Shown here: positions 51,652 to 60,591 of the stretch, piece by piece | Layout: each line of letters starts with the position of its first letter | Numbering within the stretch: the first letter of the stretch is position 1 | Source: an uncultured Odoribacter sp. | GTDB taxonomy: Bacteria; Bacteroidota; Bacteroidia; Bacteroidales; Marinifilaceae | NCBI GenBank assembly: GCA_910588375.1 | Contig: CAJUQA010000001.1 | Coordinates: forward strand, 209,728 to 273,727 | Reading direction: 5' to 3' | Length of the DNA: 64,000 nucleotides | The notes under the pieces: generated by a model | What the model saw: the letters and a program-made list of their open reading frames with translations, nothing else | Database searches by the model: none | What the model was told of the DNA's origin: nothing | Position numbers and translations under genes: made by a program

Positions 51652-51675
51652 GTAAGGCAGAGTGATATGAAAAAT

Positions 51676-51704
51676 AAAAGGCGGTCCATCTAAGACCGCC
51701 TTTT
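51676..51704 (-). terminator. Terminator of the oxidoreductase operon
   Basis: AAAAGGCGGTC and GACCGCCTTTT form a perfect 11-bp stem 22 bp after the last stop codon; ATTTTT follows on the minus strand. Confidence 0.85.
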
Positions 51705-51726
51705 GAGTGTAAGGTGAGAAAAAGGT

Positions 51727-52278
51727 TTATAATTGATTGATAGTTTCAATATGCTCCATTCCCATGCGTACCGCTTCGATATTCATCGGTATCATGTTGT
51801 GGTGGCGTGGCGGCAGGGATTTTTGAAGTCCCTTTTCGATGTTTTCCAGTTTCACCACCGGTTTCACTTTCAGAAAACCGCCCAGGATGATCATATTGAA
51901 TATTTTCGGATTTCCGCTTTCTGCAGCCAGACGTGCTCCATCTACCCGATAGATGTTGATGTCCTTGCGGGTAGGATGGTGGGTGATGCCGTTCGGGTCA
52001 TAGAGGAGAGTGCCTCCCGGTTTCACCTGCGACTCGAATTTGTCCATGGATTGTTGGTTCAGGATAATGGCCGTGTCGAAACGGGTCAATACGGGAGAGC
52101 TGATGCGTTCGTCACTGATGATGACGGTCACATTGGCAGTACCTCCGCGCATTTCGGGACCGTAAGACGGCATCCAGGATACTTCCTGGTCCTGCATAAT
52201 TCCGGAGTAGGCGAGAATTTTTCCCATGGAAAGAACGCCTTGTCCTCCGAATCCTGCTATAATAATTTCTTCAGTCAT
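51727..52278 (-). CDS. 2-oxoacid:ferredoxin oxidoreductase, gamma subunit
   Basis: A 183-residue gamma subunit with IIIAGFGGQGVLSMGKILAY at the start and the family block MPSYGPEMRGGTANVTVIIS. It is the last gene of the operon (order: ferredoxin, alpha, beta, gamma), 18 bp after the beta gene. The complex oxidises a 2-oxoacid with CoA to the acyl-CoA, CO2 and reduced ferredoxin. Whether the substrate is branched-chain 2-oxoacids or 2-oxoglutarate is not certain from sequence. Confidence 0.93.
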   Translation of the reverse strand: MTEEIIIAGFGGQGVLSMGKILAYSGIMQDQEVSWMPSYGPEMRGGTANVTVIISDERISSPVLTRFDTAIILNQQSMDKFESQVKPGGTLLYDPNGITHHPTRKDINIYRVDGARLAAESGNPKIFNMIILGGFLKVKPVVKLENIEKGLQKSLPPRHHNMIPMNIEAVRMGMEHIETINQL

Positions 52279-52296
52279 AATTTTAAATAATTGAAA

Positions 52297-53061
52297 TTAA
52301 ATGTCTTTCATGTCTCCTAACGGATATTTCTTGAACATGTTTTCCCGCATCCAGTTATTGGCATCCACGGGAGTTAATTTCCATCCGGAATTGCATGTCC
52401 CCACTACTTCTACGAAAGAAGTTCCTTTGTTCAGACGGGTATTTTGGAATGCTTTTTTAATGGCATTTTTCGTTTTTCTCACGGCTGCCGGTGTTTCAGC
52501 ACTCTGGCGGGTAACGTAACATGTCCCGTCAAGCTGGGCAATCAGTTCCGTAATTTTCAAAGGAAAACCGTTTAATTTGGCATCCCGACCATACGGAGTG
52601 GTAGCGGTCACCTGTCCTAACAGGGTGGTGGGAGCCATCTGTCCTCCGGTCATACCGTAAATGGCATTGTTGATGAAAATAATCACAATGTTTTCTCCGC
52701 GGTTACAAGCGTGCATGATTTCTCCGCAACCGATGGAGGCCAGGTCACCGTCCCCCTGGTAGGTGAAGACGTATTTTTCCGGATGCAGGCGGCTAACGGC
52801 GGTAGCCACGGCAGGTGCACGCCCGTGGGCGGCTTCGACCCAGTCTACGTCAATGTAGTTGTAGGCAAAAACGCTGCAACCTACCGGCGATACGCCGATG
52901 GTTTTCTCCTGGATGTCCAATTCCTCGATAACTTCCGCCACTAATTTGTGCACCACCCCGTGAGTACATCCGGGGCAGTAATGCATGATGTTATCGGTAA
53001 GCAGAGACGATTTCCCGTAAATGAGATTCTCTGGTTTTACTATATCGTTAATATCAATCAT
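52297..53061 (-). CDS. 2-oxoacid:ferredoxin oxidoreductase, beta (TPP) subunit
   Basis: A 254-residue thiamine-diphosphate-binding subunit. The conserved YCPGCTHGVVHKLVAEVIEE carries the CPGC motif; the TPP site is YQGDGDLASIGCGEIMHACN followed by NNAIYGMTGGQMAPTT (GDG...N(N/A) motif). The gene lies 45 bp after alpha and 18 bp before gamma. Together with alpha it forms the catalytic site. Confidence 0.94.
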   Translation of the reverse strand: MIDINDIVKPENLIYGKSSLLTDNIMHYCPGCTHGVVHKLVAEVIEELDIQEKTIGVSPVGCSVFAYNYIDVDWVEAAHGRAPAVATAVSRLHPEKYVFTYQGDGDLASIGCGEIMHACNRGENIVIIFINNAIYGMTGGQMAPTTLLGQVTATTPYGRDAKLNGFPLKITELIAQLDGTCYVTRQSAETPAAVRKTKNAIKKAFQNTRLNKGTSFVEVVGTCNSGWKLTPVDANNWMRENMFKKYPLGDMKDI

Positions 53062-53106
53062 CGTGTTTAAGTTTTAAATGTTGAATTTTAAATTGCTGTG
53101 GAAAAA

Positions 53107-54189
53107 TTACAATTTAAAATTGGCTTTCAGTGCCTCGACAATTTCTTCCGGTGTCGGGACCACACCACCCATACGTCCGTAATGTTCAACCCGTGTTTTT
53201 CCGTTGACAGCCAGACGCACATCTTCTACCATTTGTCCCGCGCTCATTTCAACGGTCATCATGCCTTTTGTTCGTTCAGCCATTTCTGCAATGGGCTGGG
53301 TCGGGAAAGGATACAGGGTGATCGGGCGCAACAGACCGACTTTTATACCTTCCTGTCTTGCCAGTTCGATGGATTTCTGGCAGATACGGGCACTTGAACC
53401 GTAGGCGATGAAAAGGTAGTCCGCATCATCGCAGTTGATTTTCTCAAAGCGAACTTCGTTCTGCTCGATTTCCCGGTATTTGCGCTGTAATTTTTCGTTG
53501 AAGACTTCCTGCCTGTGAGCGTCCAGTTCCAACGAAGTGACAATATGCCGGTCACGGTTTTTCTTTTTGCCTGTGAGAGCCCAGCTACCGCTTATTTTTT
53601 CGATTTCTTCATCCGTCCAGCGGGGTTTATAGGGAGAGAGCTCCACTTTTTCCATCATCTGTCCGATAACGCCGTCCGCCAATATCATGGCCGGGTTGCG
53701 GTATTTGAAGGCTAAGTCGAAGCCTAAGGAGACAAAGTCATTCATTTCCTGCACGGAAGCGGGAGCCAGGACAATCAGATGATAGTCACCGTGTCCGCCA
53801 CCTTTGGTTGCCTGGAAATAGTCGCTCTGAGCAGGCTGTATTGTACCCAAGCCGGGGCCTCCTCTCACGACATCCACCACCAAACAAGGCAATTCAGCTC
53901 CGGCGATGTAAGTAAGGCCTTCCTGCATCAGACTGACGCCGGGACTGGAGGAGGAGGTCATCACCTTTTTACCGCAGGCAGCTCCGCCATATACCATATT
54001 TATAGAGGCGATTTCACTTTCTGCCTGTAATACGACCATTCCGGTTTCCTCCCACGGCTTTCTAAGCATGAGAGTTTCCATAACTTCCGATTGCGGGGTA
54101 ATGGGGTAGCCGAAGTAACCGTCACACCCGCAGCGGATGGCGGCTTCTGCAATGACTTCATTACCCTTCATTAATTTTATTTCAGACAT
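53107..54189 (-). CDS. vorB: 2-oxoacid:ferredoxin oxidoreductase, alpha subunit (VorB-like)
   Basis: A 360-residue subunit starting at the ATG at 54189 (MSEIKLMKGNEVIAEAAIRC). It has the pyruvate-ferredoxin oxidoreductase domain I pattern, FGYPITPQSEVMETL, KVMTSSSSPGVSLMQEGLTY, CLVVDVVRGGPGLGTIQPAQ and ATKGGGHGDYHLIVLAPAS, as in proteins labelled 3-methyl-2-oxobutanoate dehydrogenase VorB in Bacteroidota. It likely takes part in branched-chain amino acid fermentation. The upstream aminotransferase gene fits this. It starts 16 bp after the ferredoxin gene. Confidence 0.93.
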   Translation of the reverse strand: MSEIKLMKGNEVIAEAAIRCGCDGYFGYPITPQSEVMETLMLRKPWEETGMVVLQAESEIASINMVYGGAACGKKVMTSSSSPGVSLMQEGLTYIAGAELPCLVVDVVRGGPGLGTIQPAQSDYFQATKGGGHGDYHLIVLAPASVQEMNDFVSLGFDLAFKYRNPAMILADGVIGQMMEKVELSPYKPRWTDEEIEKISGSWALTGKKKNRDRHIVTSLELDAHRQEVFNEKLQRKYREIEQNEVRFEKINCDDADYLFIAYGSSARICQKSIELARQEGIKVGLLRPITLYPFPTQPIAEMAERTKGMMTVEMSAGQMVEDVRLAVNGKTRVEHYGRMGGVVPTPEEIVEALKANFKL

Positions 54190-54205
54190 TTTCGGTAGTT
54201 TTATT

Positions 54206-54433
54206 TTATTGTACATTGATTTTGTAAACACTGATGACGGAATCTGGACACACCATTGCGCAGCTTGCACAACCGATGCAGGCTTCCGGTTCTTTCATAT
54301 AAGCATAATGGTAGCCTTTCCCGTTCACGTCGGGATGGAGGTCGATAACCTTGGTCGGGCATGCTGCGACGCATAGACCGCAACCTTTGCATTTTTCGTT
54401 GTCTACAACGATTGCTCCTCTGAATTTAGCCAT
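54206..54433 (-). CDS. 2x[4Fe-4S] ferredoxin, delta subunit
   Basis: A 75-residue ferredoxin with two CX2CX2CX3CP clusters: CKGCGLCVAACP and CIGCASCAMVCP. It is the first gene of the operon and passes electrons from the TPP site to free ferredoxin. It is separated from the upstream aminotransferase gene by 206 bp that include the operon promoter region. Confidence 0.95.
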   Translation of the reverse strand: MAKFRGAIVVDNEKCKGCGLCVAACPTKVIDLHPDVNGKGYHYAYMKEPEACIGCASCAMVCPDSVISVYKINVQ

Positions 54434-54639
54434 ATCTAAAATGATTATAGATTATTTAGTATTTGTTGTTTTTGATTTTGTATTATAATCGTTTTCGGCT
54501 ATAAAATTACATTTTTATATCAACGGTGCAAAAAAAAGCACTGTTATTTTCGGGTCGTTTCTCATATTTACACAGCCGGTTGTCAAGTGTGCAGGTTTTG
54601 TGTGAAAATTTGCACAAACTGTTTTCGCCTGTGTATCTT

Positions 54640-55950
54640 TTAGGCATGGTCTTTTTTGAAAAGAGCCAGCCTTTTTTCCAAAATATCTATTTTGTTCCGG
54701 CCTATTTGGGAAACGCATGCCCGCAAACCTTCTTTTTGGCTGCCGCATTTTTTCAAGGGCAGGGAAGCGATTCCGTAATAGAGCAGCTCTTTGGCCAATT
54801 GTCCTCCGGTCATTCCCGGATAGCCGATAGTGAAATAAAAACCGTCGGCTATTTCTTCCGCACCGTCTTTATCGTAGACGATGTGAAAACCGGCTTCGAT
54901 GAACAGCTTTTTTATAAGTTGCGCTCTGATTCCGTATTCCCTGGCGTCTTCCAATATATCCAGTTGGCCCTCATTGGCTGCTTTGAGAATAGCGGTGACG
55001 GCAAACTGGGGAGAATGGGAGGTGCCCGAGGTCTGGGTATATATCAGCTTGTAGATGATGGTGTAGCCCAATTCTTCCGCTCCGTAGCGGGTTTTGAGAT
55101 GATTGAATTTTTTATGATAGAGGCTGTCGGAGATGCCCAGTAATCCCAGACGCTGCCCGGCGTAACTGAACAGTTTCGAACTGGAAATCATCAGAATGAA
55201 ATTGTCCGTGTAATGAGCCACACTCGGTTGGTAGGGCGGTTCTCCGGGCTTGGAAAGATCTTTGCGGAAATCCATGGCGAAATAAGCCAGGTCCTCCACA
55301 ATGATGACGTCATAGCGGGTGGCTAATTCTCCGATGGTTTGCAATTCCTCTTCCGTCAGGCATATCCAGGCGGGATTGTTCGGATTACTGTAAACGATTG
55401 CGCAGATATTCCCTTTTTTTAAATATTCTTCCAATTTAGCGCGCAGCTTTTCTCCCCGGAATGAATAAATGTCGAAAGTTTCATAAGGCTTGCCGATAAC
55501 TTCCATCTGAGTCTTCTGGACGGAAAAACCGGGGTCGATGAATAAAACCGTGTCTCTGTCCTCCCGGCATTCCGTAAGCGCCATGAAAGTTACATAGGAA
55601 GCTTGCATGGCTCCGACGGTGGGAACGATGTGTTCCGGTTTCACGTTTACATCCATGAAATTTTTAATAAAGCGGGAAGCCTCTTCCGATAGAAGCTGGT
55701 TGCCCTCCAGCATAGGGTAATATTGGGCGACACCCGTTTTGAGCGCCTCGATTTCCGCTTCGGTGCCGATGCGGGCGGGAGGGAGACCCGGAACCCCCAT
55801 TTCCATCCGGATGAATTTTTCGTTACCGGCTTTCTCCAAAAGATTGACGGCTTTCACAATATCCCGGATTGAGGCATCATCCATATCCCGGATACCTGCT
55901 TGCAGAAGTTTTTCTTCCACCAATTGTTTGTCTATAATATTGTTTTGCAT
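54640..55950 (-). CDS. Class I/II PLP-dependent aminotransferase
   Basis: A 436-residue fold-type I aminotransferase. Visible are MEMGVPGLPPARIGTEAEIE, GAMQASYVTFMALTE, YSNPNNPAWICLTEEE (substrate and PLP Asn), VEDLAYFAMDF and the Schiff-base Lys in MISSSKLFSYAGQRLG. It would make a 2-oxoacid from an amino acid, the substrate of the downstream ferredoxin oxidoreductase, so the pair suggests amino acid fermentation to acyl-CoA. Preferred amino acid is unknown. Confidence 0.9.
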   Translation of the reverse strand: MQNNIIDKQLVEEKLLQAGIRDMDDASIRDIVKAVNLLEKAGNEKFIRMEMGVPGLPPARIGTEAEIEALKTGVAQYYPMLEGNQLLSEEASRFIKNFMDVNVKPEHIVPTVGAMQASYVTFMALTECREDRDTVLFIDPGFSVQKTQMEVIGKPYETFDIYSFRGEKLRAKLEEYLKKGNICAIVYSNPNNPAWICLTEEELQTIGELATRYDVIIVEDLAYFAMDFRKDLSKPGEPPYQPSVAHYTDNFILMISSSKLFSYAGQRLGLLGISDSLYHKKFNHLKTRYGAEELGYTIIYKLIYTQTSGTSHSPQFAVTAILKAANEGQLDILEDAREYGIRAQLIKKLFIEAGFHIVYDKDGAEEIADGFYFTIGYPGMTGGQLAKELLYYGIASLPLKKCGSQKEGLRACVSQIGRNKIDILEKRLALFKKDHA

Positions 55951-56200
55951 AGTTTAGAAGTAGTTGCTTTCATTTTGAAACAATATTACACTTTTTTCTT
56001 GAAAAATGCACCTTTTACTCAGGATTTTGATTTATAAACGATGCAATCCCCGTTCCTCCGGCTTTTTCCCATACATAGGTTTTATATTTTCAATCATGAA
56101 AAAATACAGAGGAATGACGGTGTCGTATTGAAAAGAGAGGGCTCGTGTTCGTTTATTCCGGAGATTTGCTTTAATTTTGTCGGGAATAAAGTTGACGGGA

Positions 56201-57436
56201 GTGAATCTGGAATTGTTTATTGCACGCAGGTTGTTGAAAGGAAGCGAGGCGCATTCGGTATCGGTGCCGATTGTCCGTATCGCGTTGGTGGGTATTGCGT
56301 TGGGGGTTTGTGTGATGTTGCTTTCCATATTTATTATCACGGGGTTTAAAAAAGAGATTACGGACAAGGTGACGGGTTTTTCCGCCCATCTGAACATCAC
56401 GGCGTATGCGAATGCGGGGGCTTATGCGGGAGAGAAAATAAGCGTTACGGATACTTTGACGGAGGCCTTAAAAGGCATAGACGGCGTCGTTTCCTATTAT
56501 AATTATGTGACGAAACCGGCCATTCTGAAGAGTAAGAACGAGATTCACGGTGTTGTCCTGTATGGGGTGGATTCTTCTTACCGCTCTGATTTTTTCCGGA
56601 AGAATTTGGAAAGAGGACAGATGCCGGAGTTTGCGGGCGACCGGGCGACCGGGGATATATTGCTTTCCGCAGGAGTGTCGGGCATGCTGGATGTGCAGGT
56701 CGGAGATAAAATTCAGGCTCATTTTGTACAGGAGCCGCCGCGGGTGCGGGTTTTTACGGTAGCAGGAATATACAATACGGGGTTTAAAGAATATGACGAC
56801 GTGTTTGTGTTGTGCGACCTCCGGCATTTACAGAAGCTGAATGATTGGAAAAGCCAGGAGGTGACCGGAATTGCTGTCGATGTGGATGACATGGCCCGGT
56901 TGCCGGAGGTATATAACGAAATGGATGAAAAATTGCCCTTGGAAAGCGGAAACGATTTTTACAGGATAGAGACGTTGTATGACAAGGCACCTGCCATCTT
57001 CGACTGGTTGGGCTTGCTGAATATGAATGTGTGGGTAATACTCATCTTGCTGGTGATGGTGGCGGGCTTCAATATGGTGTCGGGGTTGTTGATACTGATT
57101 TTGGATAAGACCTCTTTAATCGGGATGCTGAAAGCGTTGGGATATAAGAATGTGAATTTGCGGAAACTGTTTTTGTATCTCTCGGCGGGATTGATAGGGA
57201 AAGGGATGCTGTGGGGCAATGCTCTGGCGTTTTTGTTGGGAGGCCTGCAATATTATTTTCATTGGGTGCATCTGGATCCTGTCACGTATTATATGGATAC
57301 GGTGCCGGTGAACTTCAACGGGTGGTATGTGCTATGGTTGAATCTCGGGGTGTTGACAGTGTCTGTCGCCATGCTGATCGTGCCGACAATGCTGATTTCG
57401 CATATCCGTCCCATCAAGGCCATACGGTTTGAATAA
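56201..57436 (+). CDS. ABC transporter permease, LolC/LolE-like
   Basis: A 411-residue permease of the MacB/FtsX type. One helix lies near the N-terminus (VRIALVGIALGVCVMLLSIF), then a periplasmic core of about 210 residues, and three helices at the end (VWVILILLVMVAGFNMVSGL, KLFLYLSAGLIGKGMLWGNA, LWLNLGVLTVSVAMLIVPTM). It matches LolC/LolE, which extract lipoproteins from the inner membrane. I choose the GTG at 56201 (MNLELFIARRLL), as homologues begin there and TAATTTTG (56172-56179) looks like the -7 element, ruling out the TTG at 56177. Confidence 0.87.
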   Translation: MNLELFIARRLLKGSEAHSVSVPIVRIALVGIALGVCVMLLSIFIITGFKKEITDKVTGFSAHLNITAYANAGAYAGEKISVTDTLTEALKGIDGVVSYYNYVTKPAILKSKNEIHGVVLYGVDSSYRSDFFRKNLERGQMPEFAGDRATGDILLSAGVSGMLDVQVGDKIQAHFVQEPPRVRVFTVAGIYNTGFKEYDDVFVLCDLRHLQKLNDWKSQEVTGIAVDVDDMARLPEVYNEMDEKLPLESGNDFYRIETLYDKAPAIFDWLGLLNMNVWVILILLVMVAGFNMVSGLLILILDKTSLIGMLKALGYKNVNLRKLFLYLSAGLIGKGMLWGNALAFLLGGLQYYFHWVHLDPVTYYMDTVPVNFNGWYVLWLNLGVLTVSVAMLIVPTMLISHIRPIKAIRFE

Positions 57437-57452
57437 GGTTCAAGCTTGAGAA

Positions 57453-58202
57453 ATGAGTTGGAAAGAAAATATAACAGAAAAAATGTATGCCCATAAGCAT
57501 GGAATTATGGGTACGCTGATTTTTCATCTTTTACTGGCCATATTCTTTTTAAGCATGGGGATTGCGGGGCTACGGGTACCGGAAGGTACGGAGATAGAAT
57601 TGGCGGCTCCCCCCGAGCAGGAGCAAAAGAAACAGGAGGAGGAGAAATTGCGGAAAGAAGAAATTCGGAAAAAAGTGTCCCGCGAGGAGGTACAGAAGAT
57701 GTTGCAATCCATTGCCGTGAATGAGAATGCGGACAAACATTCGAGGCAGAAAGCCGACGCACAGAAATATATCGATGAGGTGATGAAAGAACTGGAACAG
57801 GAAAATTCCTCTTCCGGGCGTTACAAGCCTAAAAAGGACAAACAGTATCAGGCGGACAGCTTGCGAAATGTCCGGGACAGGCAAGAAGCCATGCTGGATT
57901 CACTGAAATCTACGTTTTATTCGGGAAAAAGCAGTGTGTCTTATAATGTGAAGGGGAGATTCGCCCGTTTGTTGCCGATACCCGTATTTCAGTGCGAATT
58001 CGGGGGACGCGTGGTTGTAACGGTTGTCATCAACCGGAAAGGGGCTGTACAGCGGGCATCTGTCTTGGAATCCGATTCCGATGCGGACGAATGTTTACAC
58101 GAGGCGGCCGTAAATGCCGCGTTGCGTTCCAGGTTTAATGAAAAACCGGAAGCGCCGGCTTTGCAGACCGGAACGATTACCTATAATTTTGTGAAACAAT
58201 AG
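57453..58202 (+). CDS. TonB-like energy transducer
   Basis: A 249-residue protein with a cytoplasmic N-terminus, one membrane helix (GTLIFHLLLAIFFLSMGIAG, about 20-40), a long charged coil (EQEQKKQEEEKLRKEEIRKK) and a C-terminal domain resembling TonB (GGRVVVTVVINRKGAVQRAS, about 188-207; ECLHEAAVNAALRSRF). The coil may span the periplasm. It follows the permease gene by 16 bp. No ExbB/ExbD genes are nearby. It may not energise transport but serve in envelope work with the permease. Confidence 0.75.
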   Translation: MSWKENITEKMYAHKHGIMGTLIFHLLLAIFFLSMGIAGLRVPEGTEIELAAPPEQEQKKQEEEKLRKEEIRKKVSREEVQKMLQSIAVNENADKHSRQKADAQKYIDEVMKELEQENSSSGRYKPKKDKQYQADSLRNVRDRQEAMLDSLKSTFYSGKSSVSYNVKGRFARLLPIPVFQCEFGGRVVVTVVINRKGAVQRASVLESDSDADECLHEAAVNAALRSRFNEKPEAPALQTGTITYNFVKQ

Positions 58203-58271
58203 AAGTTTTGATTTTTTTGGTTTTCATTTTTGAATTATTGCATTAACTTTGCTTTATTTAAGGGAGAATCT

Positions 58272-59675
58272 ATGGGACTGTTTTCGAAAAATAAGAAAAT
58301 TCGCAGCACGTATGAAGCTGAAACTTTACGAAAGGCGTTTGACGAAGATTACGAGACCTACAATCGTGTGGGGAGTAGCGAAGATTTGAAGCGTTACAAT
58401 GAATTGGATGCCTATGTGAATAGTCCGGTTTTTAAGGACCGGCGCAAAAAAATCGAACAGCTTTCCTATAAGGACAGCGAATATTATACAGCCGAAAAGA
58501 AATATAAAAAGCTGTTGAAATTTTCGAAACTGAAATCCTATTATATCATCCGCGAGTCGCAGGAACTGAAAGGATATCTGAAAATCAGAGAGTCTTCTGC
58601 GTATGCGGAATTTGCCAAGCTGCATGTTATTGTCAATGCGGCGGGATTTGATAAAAAGTTGCGGCCGGAAGAGTATCTGGCCTATCGGAAACTGTTGAAA
58701 GATCCGCGTATTAAAGCTTCTCTGCGTTTTGAAAAGAACCGGAAATACAGGGACTATACTGAGATGAGCCAGAGTCAGGTGCCGCAGGAGTTCGAACAGT
58801 TGTCCGCTTATATCAAATCGGACGATTTTAAGAAAAACAGGGAATATCTTCTGAATAAGAAAAGGTATCTCACGACGGATGATTATAAATTGTTGTGTGA
58901 GTTCAAGGACTTGAAAAAACGTCCCGACATTGTGAAATATTTTTCCTTGTGTGCCGACCCTAATTTCCGGAACATGTGCAAATGGGAATTGGTGGTGCAC
59001 GATGATTTTAACCAGGGAAAGCTGGATGCGCATCGCTGGATTACCCGTTACTATGCCGGCGAACGCTTTTTGGATGATACGTATGCCGTGGGGCAGGATG
59101 TGCAGTTGTTTACCGCTGACAATATCGTGTTTACAAACACTTCGGCCGTGCTGAAATTCAAAAAGGAGTCGATTATCGGTAAATATTGGGATAACACCCT
59201 GGGAATTACGGAAAAGAGTTTTGACTATACCTCCGGATTGTTGAGCTCCGCCATTGATTTCCGCCAGTGTTACGGGAAATTTGAGGCAAAGATAAAATTG
59301 TCCCGCTCGGCGGTGAAACAGTGTTTCTGGATGAGGGGTGACACGGATATGCCTCATATACAGATTATGGAGAACGGACCGGAAGGCGTGAAGATGGGGA
59401 CGATATGCGGTTCCGGTCATAAATGCACCAGTACGATCCAGCCCTTGAAAGATATGAAGTTGGCGAACGACTATTATATTTTCACCCTGGAATGGACCCG
59501 GGAGAAACTGGTGTGGAAAATCAATGATATGGTTGTGAAAGAAATTCGGGAAAATATACCGGATATACCGATGTATGTCATTTTTAGTCTCGGGGCGAAT
59601 GAAGCTCCGGCGGATCGTTCTCTTCCTGCCACGATGGAAATAGACTGGGTGCGTTTTTATAAAATGAAAAACTGA
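58272..59675 (+). CDS. GH16-like protein with altered active site
   Basis: A 467-residue protein with no signal peptide, starting at the ATG at 58272 (MGLFSKNKKIRSTY); a TAACTTTG promoter element is at 58244-58251. Residues 1-240 are tandem helical repeats of the type LKxYLKIRESxxYAEFxKL, rich in Lys and Tyr. Residues about 245-467 look like a GH16 laminarinase-type jelly roll (LDAHRWITRYYAGE, DFRQCYGKFEAKIKLS, IDWVRFYKMKN). The GH16 catalytic ExDxxE is replaced by His362-Ile-Gln364-Ile-Met-Glu367, so the nucleophile is lost. It is probably a cytoplasmic glycan-binding or scaffold protein. comF follows 4 bp downstream. Confidence 0.75.
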   Translation: MGLFSKNKKIRSTYEAETLRKAFDEDYETYNRVGSSEDLKRYNELDAYVNSPVFKDRRKKIEQLSYKDSEYYTAEKKYKKLLKFSKLKSYYIIRESQELKGYLKIRESSAYAEFAKLHVIVNAAGFDKKLRPEEYLAYRKLLKDPRIKASLRFEKNRKYRDYTEMSQSQVPQEFEQLSAYIKSDDFKKNREYLLNKKRYLTTDDYKLLCEFKDLKKRPDIVKYFSLCADPNFRNMCKWELVVHDDFNQGKLDAHRWITRYYAGERFLDDTYAVGQDVQLFTADNIVFTNTSAVLKFKKESIIGKYWDNTLGITEKSFDYTSGLLSSAIDFRQCYGKFEAKIKLSRSAVKQCFWMRGDTDMPHIQIMENGPEGVKMGTICGSGHKCTSTIQPLKDMKLANDYYIFTLEWTREKLVWKINDMVVKEIRENIPDIPMYVIFSLGANEAPADRSLPATMEIDWVRFYKMKN

Positions 59676-59679
59676 TTTT

Positions 59680-60390
59680 ATGGGTAAAGAAGGAGACAGG
59701 GGGATATGCCTTTCTTTTCTTTATGCCTTGATTGATTTGCTGTATCCCCGGCTTTGTGTAGTGTGCCGGAAGTGTCTCACCCGCGGGGAACATTTTTTGT
59801 GCACCTACTGTTTGTGTGATTTCCCTGTTTCGGATGTGAATTTTTCCTCCGGCCGGGAGTTGTCGGCCGGATTTGAGGCGAGTGGTTGGCTCGACAAAGT
59901 TTATTCTCTTTTCTATTATAACAAATTCAGCGATTATAAAAATTTGGTTCATGCCGTGAAATATCGTTCCCGCAAAGAATTGGGGGTGTATCTGGGAAAG
60001 ATGTTGGGAGAGAGGTTGCGCGGGAAGATACGGGTGGATGGTATCGTGCCGGTTCCTTTGCATCCGAAGCGGGAGAGGAAAAGGGGATTCAACCAATCCT
60101 GTCAGATTGCTTTGGGGGTGGCGGAGATTTTGCAAGTGGAAATATGGGACAATGTAATTGTCCGGACAAAAAACAATGTGACGCAGACCGGCTTGGCTTC
60201 GGAAGAAAGAAAAAAGAACGCGGAGGGAATTTTTGCTTTGACGGATGCGGCAGCCGTGACCGGAAAGCATATTTTGGTCATTGATGATGTGATTACCACA
60301 GGGGCTACCGTGCATGCCTGTATGAAAACATTGGCGGAAGCCGGAGACGTGCGTTTCAGCCTGGCATGCCTTGCCCGTACACAGTCATAA
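59680..60390 (+). CDS. comF: ComF-family phosphoribosyltransferase-like protein
   Basis: A 236-residue ComF homologue. The N-terminal zinc finger has CVVCRKCLTRGEHFLCTYC, and the C-terminal phosphoribosyltransferase fold shows PVPLHPKRERKRGFNQS and the PRPP loop ILVIDDVITTGATVHACMK. ComF proteins take part in DNA uptake in competent bacteria; here that role is unproven. The gene starts 4 bp after the GH16-like gene. Confidence 0.93.
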   Translation: MGKEGDRGICLSFLYALIDLLYPRLCVVCRKCLTRGEHFLCTYCLCDFPVSDVNFSSGRELSAGFEASGWLDKVYSLFYYNKFSDYKNLVHAVKYRSRKELGVYLGKMLGERLRGKIRVDGIVPVPLHPKRERKRGFNQSCQIALGVAEILQVEIWDNVIVRTKNNVTQTGLASEERKKNAEGIFALTDAAAVTGKHILVIDDVITTGATVHACMKTLAEAGDVRFSLACLARTQS

Positions 60391-60537
60391 AGCTGTAGTT
60401 TCCCACCATCACCTCCGACTCAATTGCGACATAGGCTCGAACCAACACCGTCCGGGAGCGTAAGTGATACGATGCTACGTCCCAATTGCTACGCCGTTCT
60501 ATCAGGGAACCCCCAAAGAAAAGTATAAGAGTTAAAA

Positions 60538-60591
60538 GGGTTGAAAAGAAGTCTCCGCTTCAATGTTTCAACTTTTCAACCCTTTCACTTT
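60538..60591. terminator. Hairpin between comF and the right-edge gene
   Basis: GGGTTGAAAAG (60538-60548) pairs with CTTTTCAACCC (60572-60582) with a 23-nt loop, followed by TTTCACTTTTT. It can serve comF and, on the minus strand, the mosaic protein. The rest of the 200-bp gap holds no gene that I can see. Confidence 0.6.

Noticed and set aside
60434..60530. Functional tRNA-Val(CAC)
   Set aside because: Acceptor and T stems do not pair properly; reported only as a tRNA-like fragment.
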